A stretch of DNA of 7,867 nt from Geodermatophilaceae bacterium. Lineage in GTDB: Bacteria > Actinomycetota > Actinomycetes > Mycobacteriales > Geodermatophilaceae. Below the pieces are notes generated by a model that saw nothing but the letters and a program-made list of their open reading frames with translations, did no database searches and was not told where the DNA came from. The DNA lies in contig JACCUM010000357.1 in the NCBI GenBank assembly GCA_013811805.1, positions 1 through 7,867 of the forward strand, in the 5' to 3' direction. This document shows, in pieces, positions 1 to 5,763 of this stretch. The position numbers and the translations under genes are program-made. How positions within the stretch are numbered: position 1 is the first letter of the stretch; each line of letters opens with the position of its first letter.

Positions 1-70
1 TCGGCTCGCAGCCGCTCGATTTCGCCCGGTCACAGAGAGCACCACTCCCGGCCGTCCGACGGGGCGCTCC

Positions 71-691
71 GTGGTTCACTTCGCCCAGGAATGGGTCGAC
101 GCGGGCGAGGACCGGCATGCTGACTTCGAGATCAGGCCGCTCACGCCACCGAGATGGGAGGCGTTCGCGGTGCTGGCCGAGACGCACAACGGCGTGTGGG
201 GCGGGTGTTGGTGCACTTGGTTTCACCCGGCGTCCCCGGAGAAGAGGCAGAGCCCGGCGGGGCAACAGAAACCTGAAGCGCCGGCTGGTCGAGGACGGCC
301 GGGCGCACGCCGCCCTGGTCTGCGACGGCGACGTAGCGGTGGGGTGGTGCGAGTACGGCACGCCGGAGGAGCTGCCGAACATCTATCACCCGGCGCCGTA
401 CGAGAAGGAGCAGGACCTGATTGCGACTACCGGCTCACCTGCTTCTTCATCGACCGCAACCACCGCCGCCAGGGCGTCTCGGCGGCCGCGCTCCGCGGGG
501 CGCTGGACCTCATCGCGCAGGCCGGGTGCGGCATGGTCGAGGGCTACCCGAGGGACAACCCAGGGCAAGAAGATCTCGGCGTCCTCCCACTAGAACGGCA
601 CCCGCGGCCCGTTCGAGAAGGCGGGTTCGAGTTCGTGCGCAGCAATGGCACGTACAACTGCGTCATGCGAGCGACGGTCGAGCCCACTTGA
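71..691 (+). pseudogene. GNAT-family N-acetyltransferase, broken by four frameshifts and a stop
   Basis: The intact ancestor would have transferred an acetyl group from acetyl-CoA to an unknown amine; the substrate cannot be told. Recognisable blocks lie in alternating frames: FEIRPLTPPRW and GGCWCTWFHP (about 126-232), then LKRRLVEDGRAHAALV and VGWCEYGTPEELPNIYHP (about 273-402), then YRLTCFFIDRNHRRQGV with the acetyl-CoA-binding RRQGV loop and VEGYPRDNPG (about 428-565), then GKKISAS (564-584), then GFEFVRSNGTYNCVMR (about 623-670). One extra G in the 259-262 tract explains the first shift, a lost base near 411-420 the second, an extra G at 563-565 the third and a lost G at 623-625 the fourth. 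A TAG at 591-593 replaces the tyrosine expected before NGTR. The GTG start at 71 is a guess; the frame is open to the window edge. Order and motifs fit one ancestral gene of about 200 residues. Confidence 0.8.
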
Positions 692-772
692 CCGGGCGGG
701 CTTGGTCTCGCCCCACGGAATCGCGCCAACAGGATTATCAATTGTCATTTCATCCCTCGCCGGACACAACGA

Positions 773-3700
773 TCAGCGCGCCATGTCAACGAACCGGCTG
801 TAGTGCCCCTGGAAGGCGACGGTCACCGTGCCGGTCGGGCCGTTGCGGTGCTTGACCACGAGCAGGTCCGCCTCCCCGGCTCGCGGGGACTCGGGTTCGT
901 AGAAGTCCTCCCGGTGGATCAGCAGCACGACATCGGCATCCTGTTCCAGCGAGTTGTGTACGGAGACGCCGTTGGCGACGAAGTTGTGGGTACCAGGGAC
1001 GGTGGCGTCGTACGTCTCCTGCTCGCCGAGCGAGGTGATCTCGGCGACCGCGTCCCAGAAGATGTCGTTGGTCGCGACGATCTCGATGGCGGCGTCGTTC
1101 AGGACCGCGGCCACGGAGCCGAGCCGCTCGCCGCTGCGGGCCGGCATGGGCGGCGACGAGAGCCTGGGTGAAGTCTGGAGGGATACAACAGCGGCACGCT
1201 GCGGGGGTGCCTGCGCGTGCAGCACTCCGCGGACCCGGGTCCAGATTTCGTCCGGGATCGTGCTGGGCTCGGTGTGGCTGGTGACTGCCCGCAGCCGCTC
1301 GGCGAACTCGGCGGCGGCAGCACGGCGCGGACCACTGATCCCGATCTCGTCGAGGAACCGCTGTTGCTGCTCGGCACCCGAGACTGACAGCCGCCACTCA
1401 CCCGAGCGACAATCAGGGGGCGCCTCGATACGTGTCATTACGTTGCAGCGCAACAGCAGTCGAGCCAGATCGTCCACGACGCGGCGATGCGCGGAGTCGA
1501 ACCCGAGCCGACAGGCACCGGATGACTCGTCCCATGCAATGACCCCGCGGGCACCCCACACGAGGTGCAGGAACAGCCGAACATGGCCGGTACCGAACGA
1601 GAACACCTCGGCCGGAACATGTGAAAATGGTTCCGCGGAACCGTCGCCCAACCCGACGGCGCGAGCCAACTCGGCAACCCGCCCATTCGAACTCGCCTCC
1701 AGATGCAGCGGTGCGCCGACGTGGCGGGGGACGCCGACGCGGCTGCCGACGGTCAGTTCGCGCAGCGGAATCCATCCGTCCATGGTGAGGAACGGATGAT
1801 TCGCGGTGGCCTCGATCTCACGTCCGGAGGTCAGCCGCAGCCGGAACACCTCCTTGATTCCCGACGAGAACGCGTGCGCCATGGCCTTGGGGACCAGTCG
1901 CAGCCGGTCATCGAGGGACCAGACCGGGATGTCACGCTCACCGGAGGCGAACAGCGACCCGATCGTCACCTCGGCACCGGTGTCCGCGCGCAGGATTCGC
2001 GTCGAAGCCGGCAGACATCCCGATTCGCGGAGGTCGGACAGCATCGGCTTCTTGTCCTGGCGCTGCTCGGGGCCACGGTTGAGTTGGCAGACCGCGATCA
2101 CCGGGACGTCGAGTTCCTTGGCCAGCAGCTTGAGCTGGCGGGAGAACTCCGAGACCTCCTGCTGCCGGGATTCGACCTTGCGGCCACTGGTCATCAGCTG
2201 CAGGTAGTCCACGATCACCAGCCGCAGGTCGTGGCGCTGTTTGAGCCGCCGGGACTTGGCCCTGATCTCCATCATCGTGAGGTTCGGCGAGTCGTCGATG
2301 TAGAGCGGCGCGTCGGCGACCTCACCCATCCGCCGGCCCAGCTTGGTCCAGTCGTCGTCGTTCATGTGACCCGAGCGCATGTGGTGCAGCGGAACCTTCG
2401 CCTCGGCCGAGAGCAGCCGCATGGTGATCTCGGACTTGCTCATCTCGAGCGAGAAGATCACCGAGGTCATCGCGTTCTTGATGGAGCAGTTGCGGGCGAT
2501 GTCCAGCGCAAGGGTCGAGTTGTGCGTCGGGATCATCGCCTCGCTGGCCAGATACATGTGGTCGTCGTTGTCCACCTGCACGCACCGCACCGCCACGCTC
2601 GGGACCTCGCGTACATCGACGATGTCGAGTTCGGCCCGAGCCGCGTCAGACCGTACGAACGAGACCCGGTACGGCGCCTCCGGGCAATCCTCGCGGTGCC
2701 CGCTCACCTCCGACGGGTTCACCGGCAGGTAGCCATTGCTGATGACCAGATCGACCACGTCAGCTGCCAGCCGGAGCTCGGTGAAAGCCAGATGCACCCC
2801 CGTAGCGCCGGGCTCAATCTTCTGGGCGTCCAACACGCCGGACAGCAACTCGTGACGCTGCTCGGCCGAGGACCGCAGATACTCCGGCGGTATCCCCTGC
2901 GCGGCTCCAGCTCCGACGCTCAGACCCAGCACGTACGGCCGGACCGGCATGGCTACCTCAGGCAACTGCAACGCAGCAGCCACCGCGATCGCGTGCCGAA
3001 CCTGGCCCGGTGCGCCGCAGTTGGCCAGCGCGCCGATCTCGAAGGTCGTGACGATCTGGCGGGACCCGTCGACCGGCGTTCCGCCCAGGATCGCCTCGGC
3101 CGCCGCGGCGCCGTAAAGCGCCACCGACCCGTCCGGAAGCGGCTGCCGATCGCCGACTCGGTGCGCGCTCGAGAGGTATTCGGCTGGCTCGTCCACCCGG
3201 ATCGTGGTACGCCACTGGTGGTCGGCATCCGCGGTGATCACCGTACCGTCGGAGAACTCGACCTCGAAGCACGGCCGGTCGACCATCACCTCCGTGGCCG
3301 CGACGACCCGGGTCGGCCGCCCGTCGGCACCGAGCAGCCAGTCGCCCACCGCAACAGCGCCCATGCTCGTCCAGCCGGTGGGGGTGGGCAGCGCGGTGTC
3401 CAGGGCGAGTGCCTTTCCGAGGGCCGGCCGCGCGGCGACCAGCACGAGCTGGCCGGGATGCAGGCCATGGGTCTTCTCGTCCAGCTCCTCGAAGCCGGTC
3501 TTCACCCCGAGCGACACCCCACCGCGCGAGGAGATGGCGTCGATCTCGTCCATCGTGCCCTGCAGCAGCTTCTCCAGAACCACGTAGTCCTCAGACATCC
3601 GCCGCTCGGTGACGTCGTAGACCTCGGCCTGGGCTCGATCGACGATCTCGTCGACCTCCCCGCCGCGACCCGAGGCGGCGCCGTACCCGAGTTGCACGAT

Positions 3701-4099
3701 CCGGGTCCCGGCCTCGACTAGCCGACGCAGGATCGCCCGCTCGGCGACGATCGTCGCGTAGTAGCCGGCATTTGCGGCAGTGGGCACCGACGAGATCAGC
3801 GTGTGCAGGTACGGCGCTCCGCCAACCCGCAGCAGGTTTCCGGACTTGGTCAGCGCCGAGGAGACGGTGACCGGATCGGCCGGCTCGCCGCGGGAGTAGA
3901 GGTCGATGATCGTGTCGTAGACCAGTTGGTGTGCGGGACGATAGAAGTCCCCGCCGCGGACGGTCTCGATGACATCGGCGATCGCGTCCTTGGACAGCAG
4001 CATGCCGCCGAGCACCGACTGCTCGGCGGCGAAGTCCTGGGGCGGTTGACGGTCGAACTCGGGCGAGCTCGTCCGTTCCAGGTCATCAGCGACCGCCAC
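773..4099 (-). CDS. dnaB: Replicative DNA helicase DnaB with two inteins
   Basis: DnaB is the hexameric ATP-driven helicase that unwinds DNA at the replication fork and recruits primase. The 1108-residue precursor contains an N-terminal domain (residues about 19-120, starting PPQDFAAEQSVLGGMLL), a linker helix region and a RecA-type ATPase domain. Walker A is ARPALGK (222-229), resuming as STLALD at 528. Walker B is VIVDYLQLM (628-636), followed by VCQLNRGPEQRQDKK and LRESG/SLEQDADVVLLIHRED. Removing both inteins leaves 455 residues, close to the usual length of bacterial DnaB. I chose the GTG at 4099 because AGAGGGGG lies 8 bases upstream and the protein then begins VAVADD. A TTG at 4207 in the same frame would add 36 residues, lacks such a site and would put the SOS-like box inside the gene. 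No ribosomal-protein or ssb gene is adjacent. The nearest upstream gene, vapC, is over 500 bases away, so dnaB probably has its own promoter. Confidence 0.97.
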   Translation of the reverse strand: MAVADDLERTSSPEFDRQPPQDFAAEQSVLGGMLLSKDAIADVIETVRGGDFYRPAHQLVYDTIIDLYSRGEPADPVTVSSALTKSGNLLRVGGAPYLHTLISSVPTAANAGYYATIVAERAILRRLVEAGTRIVQLGYGAASGRGGEVDEIVDRAQAEVYDVTERRMSEDYVVLEKLLQGTMDEIDAISSRGGVSLGVKTGFEELDEKTHGLHPGQLVLVAARPALGKALALDTALPTPTGWTSMGAVAVGDWLLGADGRPTRVVAATEVMVDRPCFEVEFSDGTVITADADHQWRTTIRVDEPAEYLSSAHRVGDRQPLPDGSVALYGAAAAEAILGGTPVDGSRQIVTTFEIGALANCGAPGQVRHAIAVAAALQLPEVAMPVRPYVLGLSVGAGAAQGIPPEYLRSSAEQRHELLSGVLDAQKIEPGATGVHLAFTELRLAADVVDLVISNGYLPVNPSEVSGHREDCPEAPYRVSFVRSDAARAELDIVDVREVPSVAVRCVQVDNDDHMYLASEAMIPTHNSTLALDIARNCSIKNAMTSVIFSLEMSKSEITMRLLSAEAKVPLHHMRSGHMNDDDWTKLGRRMGEVADAPLYIDDSPNLTMMEIRAKSRRLKQRHDLRLVIVDYLQLMTSGRKVESRQQEVSEFSRQLKLLAKELDVPVIAVCQLNRGPEQRQDKKPMLSDLRESGCLPASTRILRADTGAEVTIGSLFASGERDIPVWSLDDRLRLVPKAMAHAFSSGIKEVFRLRLTSGREIEATANHPFLTMDGWIPLRELTVGSRVGVPRHVGAPLHLEASSNGRVAELARAVGLGDGSAEPFSHVPAEVFSFGTGHVRLFLHLVWGARGVIAWDESSGACRLGFDSAHRRVVDDLARLLLRCNVMTRIEAPPDCRSGEWRLSVSGAEQQQRFLDEIGISGPRRAAAAEFAERLRAVTSHTEPSTIPDEIWTRVRGVLHAQAPPQRAAVVSLQTSPRLSSPPMPARSGERLGSVAAVLNDAAIEIVATNDIFWDAVAEITSLGEQETYDATVPGTHNFVANGVSVHNSLEQDADVVLLIHREDFYEPESPRAGEADLLVVKHRNGPTGTVTVAFQGHYSRFVDMAR
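953..2017 (-). other. Intein 2 of DnaB: class 1 intein at the RESG/SLEQD site
   Basis: This 355-residue insert (precursor residues 695-1049) interrupts the conserved RESG/SLEQD stretch of the ATPase core, the site also used by cyanobacterial and M. tuberculosis DnaB inteins. It starts with Cys695 (CLPASTRILRADTG), has block B with Thr765-x-x-His768 (TANHPFL), block F around EITSLGEQETYDATVPGTHN, and ends SVHN with penultimate His1048 and terminal Asn1049 before +1 Ser1050. All residues for standard splicing are present. The start, block B and the last 30 or so residues closely match, from memory, the M. tuberculosis DnaB intein. The endonuclease is reduced. The first LAGLIDADG helix survives as VGLGDG (Asp819), but the sequence then jumps to SHVPAEVF. 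The second helix reads VWGARG, with Arg851 where an acid is expected. Segments resembling the DNA-recognition part of the M. tuberculosis intein (DEIWTRVRGVL and the SPRLSSPP region) remain. Confidence 0.95.
2519..3412 (-). other. Intein 1 of DnaB: class 3 intein inside Walker A
   Basis: This 298-residue insert (precursor residues 230-527) lies between Lys229 and Ser528 of the P-loop, so no nucleotide can be bound until it is removed. It begins ALALDT, with alanine where ordinary inteins have Cys or Ser, and ends PTHN before +1 Ser. The class 3 signature is visible: Trp296 after His294 in block B (ADADHQW), Cys506 in block F (VRCVQVDND) and Thr525 in block G. In class 3 inteins the block F Cys makes the first nucleophilic attack, forming a branched intermediate, before transfer to the +1 residue and Asn cyclisation. 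Between blocks B and F are remains of a LAGLIDADG endonuclease: VLGLSVGAG, then directly IPPEYLRSS and LLSGVLDAQK. Residues expected to be catalytic Asp are Ala397 and Gln426. Splicing looks competent; homing looks dead. Confidence 0.93.
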
Positions 4100-4107
4100 C
4101 GCTTCGA

Positions 4108-4115
4108 CCCCCTCT
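4108..4115 (-). promoter_or_regulatory. Ribosome-binding site that sets the dnaB start
   Basis: On the minus strand AGAGGGGG precedes the GTG at 4099 by 8 bases. It is the only good Shine-Dalgarno-like stretch near the possible starts and favours GTG 4099 over TTG 4207. Confidence 0.7.
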
Positions 4116-4151
4116 GACCCAGCGCACCAGGTCTCCGTCGGAAAGAAAGCT

Positions 4152-4167
4152 TCGAACACACGTTCTA
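4152..4167. promoter_or_regulatory. LexA (SOS) box-like operator upstream of dnaB
   Basis: The sequence TCGAACACACGTTCTA matches the mycobacterial LexA box TCGAAC-N4-GTTCGA at 11 of 12 defined positions, the exception being T for G near the end. It also fits the Gram-positive pattern CGAACRNRYGTTCG except for its last base. It lies 52 bases upstream of the chosen dnaB start, where a repressor would block transcription. No clear -10/-35 pair could be assigned around it, and binding is inferred from the match alone. Confidence 0.6.
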
Positions 4168-4265
4168 CCGCGAGGGTCGGACGGTCTGGTTTCCCGAGCT
4201 GGTGCAACCACCTTGTCGCGGCGAACCAAAGGCTAGGGCTGGCCCGGCTCGAGTCCTAACCTCGC

Positions 4266-4405
4266 TGTGCACACAGCTGAGGACAAACTGTGCGAAACGC
4301 CGCATGCCTCCTTTGTGGATCCTGTGGACGGAATGGGGAATTGCAGGAGCTCGGAGGATGCGGGCCGGTCAGCCCGCCTGATGCCCGTCAACGGCCTGTG
4401 GACAG
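4266..4405 (+). promoter_or_regulatory. Cluster of DnaA-box-like 9-mers
   Basis: Five 9-mers in one orientation resemble TGTGGACAA, the complement of the actinobacterial DnaA box TTGTCCACA. They are TGTGCACAC (4266-4274), TGAGGACAA (4278-4286), TGTGGATCC (4314-4322), TGTGGACGG (4323-4331) and TGTGGACAG (4397-4405). The second and the last have one mismatch to the consensus, the others two. The last two also fit the looser Streptomyces form YYVTCCACA as I recall it. The third and fourth abut exactly. This could be DnaA control of dnaB or a relic of a replication region. There is no AT-rich unwinding element and no dnaA or dnaN, so I do not call it an origin. Confidence 0.35.
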
Positions 4406-4457
4406 AAGAAAGTTCCGGCCGGAGCGGATCGCCAAGGACCGTCGGCTGCACGCTGTC

Positions 4458-4482
4458 CGGGCCACCTGCAGGACATGGCCCG
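4458..4482. other. Stem-loop with 7-bp perfect stem
   Basis: CGGGCCA at 4458-4464 pairs with TGGCCCG at 4476-4482 around an 11-base loop that contains CTGCAG. It lies about 160 bases beyond the vapC stop in the direction of vapC transcription, so it might slow or end that transcript. Neither strand has a T-run after it, so a standard intrinsic terminator is not supported. Confidence 0.35.
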
Positions 4483-4638
4483 AGATCGAGGGGCAGCGCG
4501 AAGCTCCCTCGTTGCGGCACAGCGAACCATGCGCTACCCGCAACAGCGCTACTCGCATGCCCGGATTGCGCTGCTGATTGACAATGAGCGCCCTTGGGCT
4601 GCGGTAGACGCGGGGTGGGCGATGGCTTCGAGACCCAG

Positions 4639-5046
4639 TTAGTACGGGTGGCCCAACTCGAGCGTCCCGATGCGGGCGTGCACGCGAGCCGCCGACGCGA
4701 GCCCTCGGTCTTTGGTGGCTAGAGTCTCGCCGAGGTCCTCGGCCAAGGCGACGAACAGTGCGTCTGCTGCGGTCATGTTCTCGCGCAGTTCCCATGCGCG
4801 GCCTCGCAGCGGAAGCGCGCCGAAGAACTCGATGGGCAGGTCCCCGAGATCAGCGATGGCACAGCGGGCTCGCTCTGGGTCGAGCATCTCCCGGCGCACG
4901 TCTCGTCGCAGGACAGCGACGACCTCGAAGATGAGCAGGTCGGGAGCCGCAACCGTGCCCTCGCGGGAAAGTAGCTCTTCGACCTCTGCGGCTACGCCGT
5001 CACCGAGCAGGAAGTCGATGACCACCGAGCTGTCGAGGACCGTCAC
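4639..5046 (-). CDS. vapC: VapC-type PIN-domain ribonuclease toxin
   Basis: This is a 135-residue PIN-domain protein, the usual size for VapC toxins, which are Mg2+-dependent endoribonucleases cutting tRNA, rRNA or other RNA in the cytoplasm. The acidic active-site residues are visible: Asp5 in VLDSSVVIDFL, Glu41 in IFEVVAVLRR, Asp95 in TAADALFVALAEDLG and Asp113 in ATKDRGL. There is no signal peptide or membrane segment. The GTG start overlaps the antitoxin stop as GTGA, so translation is probably coupled to vapB and no strong ribosome-binding site is needed. All catalytic positions are intact, so the toxin is probably active when free of its antitoxin. The RNA target cannot be predicted from sequence. 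The symbol is given at family level. Confidence 0.92.
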   Translation of the reverse strand: MTVLDSSVVIDFLLGDGVAAEVEELLSREGTVAAPDLLIFEVVAVLRRDVRREMLDPERARCAIADLGDLPIEFFGALPLRGRAWELRENMTAADALFVALAEDLGETLATKDRGLASAARVHARIGTLELGHPY

Positions 5047-5276
5047 TCGCCGCGGTCGCGCAACCGCCGCACCGCACTGGTGCTCGACTCTTTGCGCGTA
5101 ACGACACCCCGTGCCCGAATGCGAGCAGCGAGTTCCTCCGGCGTCGGGCGGTCGGCCGTGCGCTCGAGCACCGTTCTGAGATATTCCGAGAAGGACATCC
5201 CCGCAGCCGCGGCGCGGGCTTTCAGCGCCCGATGCACCGGCTCGGGGACATCACGGATCTGTACGAGCACTCCCAT
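5043..5276 (-). CDS. vapB: VapB/FitA-type ribbon-helix-helix antitoxin
   Basis: This 77-residue protein has the pattern of FitA-like and VapB ribbon-helix-helix antitoxins. A short beta strand, VLVQIRDVP (residues 3-11), is followed by two helices, PVHRALKARAAAAG and SFSEYLRTVLERTAD. A charged, probably flexible C-terminal tail (from about residue 45) would wrap the toxin and block its active site. The N-terminal part should dimerise and bind the promoter, so the operon is probably autoregulated. The ATG at 5276 is the first residue of the expected strand. No Shine-Dalgarno site is visible just upstream, and TAGCAT (5291-5286) sits where a -10 element would give a leaderless transcript. The stop overlaps the vapC start by 4 bases, so the two form one operon. 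Confidence 0.9.
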   Translation of the reverse strand: MGVLVQIRDVPEPVHRALKARAAAAGMSFSEYLRTVLERTADRPTPEELAARIRARGVVTRKESSTSAVRRLRDRGE

Positions 5277-5283
5277 ATGTCAT

Positions 5284-5297
5284 GTATGCTACCATAC
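5284..5297. promoter_or_regulatory. Dyad in the vapBC promoter, probable VapB operator
   Basis: GTATG-CTAC-CATAC is a perfect inverted repeat with 5-base arms, 7 bases upstream of the vapB ATG, in a locally AT-richer patch. On the minus strand it contains two candidate TANNNT -10 elements (TATGGT and TAGCAT), so a protein bound here would cover the promoter. The position fits autorepression by a VapB-VapC complex, which is usual for the family. Binding here is inferred. Confidence 0.45.
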
Positions 5298-5392
5298 GAA
5301 CCACATTGATCTGCAGTTCATAGCGTGACGGCGTCCAGGGCCGAACAAAGCCCGTAATGGAGCCGGGCAGCTGAGCGGGTCTGCGGTGAGCA

Positions 5393-5638
5393 ATGGCATC
5401 GATCAGTATTCGCGATTTGGACGACGGGGTACGCGACCGGCTGCGGAGCCGATCGGCGGCCAACGGTTGATCGATGGAGGCCGAGATCAGGGCGATCCTG
5501 GCCGAGGCAGTCGGGGCCCCGGATCCCAACGTCGGATTGTTCGGGACGCTGTTGGATCGAATGGCGCAGGTCGACGGCGTCGAACCCGAACTCCCCCAGC
5601 GACAGGAGCGTGCGCGCGCAGTTGATCTGTCGAGGTGA
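5393..5638 (+). pseudogene. FitA/VapB-type antitoxin with in-frame stop
   Basis: From the ATG at 5393 the frame reads MASISIRDLDDGVRDRLRSR, then SAANG, TGA, SMEAEIRAILAEAVG, and continues to the TGA at 5636. Apart from the stop it is a normal 81-residue FitA-like ribbon-helix-helix antitoxin. The family usually has NGRSMEAE at this point, so codon 26 (5468-5470) looks like CGA changed to TGA by one transition. The broken product would keep the beta strand and first helix only and could not neutralise a toxin. GGTGAG just before the ATG is a possible ribosome-binding site. The gene points away from vapB across a 116-base gap. It could only be functional if the stop were read through, which nothing here suggests. 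Confidence 0.8.
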
Positions 5639-5750
5639 TCGTCCTCGACACGAACGCGGCTTCGGAGCTGATGCGGCCTCGCCGTGGAAGGCAGTCGTCG
5701 CCAGGGTGCGGGCCGCGCCCGCGTCGCGTCGGGGACGTAACCGACGGTAA
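5635..5750 (+). pseudogene. VapC/FitB-type PIN toxin, frameshifted and truncated
   Basis: A GTG at 5635 overlaps the antitoxin stop as GTGA, the same coupling as in the intact operon. It opens MIVLDTNAASELMRP, the classic N-terminus of FitB-like PIN toxins with the first catalytic Asp. After LMR the homology moves to another frame, SPWKAVVARVRAAPA (from about 5679), which one lost base near 5677-5681 explains. That frame stops at 5748-5750, and the remaining two thirds of the PIN domain, with the other acidic residues, are absent. Directly beyond lies the end of the decayed nucleotidyltransferase on the other strand, so the toxin was probably cut by a deletion or insertion junction near 5740-5764. 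The remnant cannot be a nuclease. Confidence 0.75.
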
Positions 5751-5763
5751 GAAACTCGAATGC

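Larger units (their letters stand above)
4100..4638. other. Non-coding interval between vapC and dnaB
   Basis: No reading frame in this 539-base stretch gives a recognisable protein. From the dnaB side it holds the Shine-Dalgarno site, the LexA-like box, a 14-base dyad GCTGTG-CA-CACAGC at 4264-4277, several DnaA-box-like 9-mers and a stem-loop. The part from about 4490 to 4638 shows nothing I can identify. A short run in the plus strand near 4410-4480 translates as ERIAKDRRLHAVRAT. It could be a gene relic, but I do not recognise a family. Confidence 0.6.

Noticed and set aside
694..713. Hairpin GGGCG...CGCCC as a terminator between the GNAT remnant and dnaB
   Set aside because: The 5-base stem has a 10-base loop and no T-run on either strand, too weak to call in GC-rich DNA.
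1703..3721. A 672-codon open frame on the plus strand opposite dnaB
   Set aside because: Its translation is rich in Arg, His and Asp with no family motif, and it is fully antisense to a certain gene. Long antisense frames are common in GC-rich DNA.
4100..4207. TTG at 4207 as the dnaB start
   Set aside because: It lacks a good ribosome-binding site, adds 36 residues with no DnaB similarity and would put the LexA-like box inside the coding region. GTG 4099 has AGAGGGGG at good spacing.
4266..4405. Chromosomal or plasmid replication origin
   Set aside because: There are DnaA-box-like motifs but no AT-rich unwinding region, no iterons and no dnaA, dnaN or rep gene.
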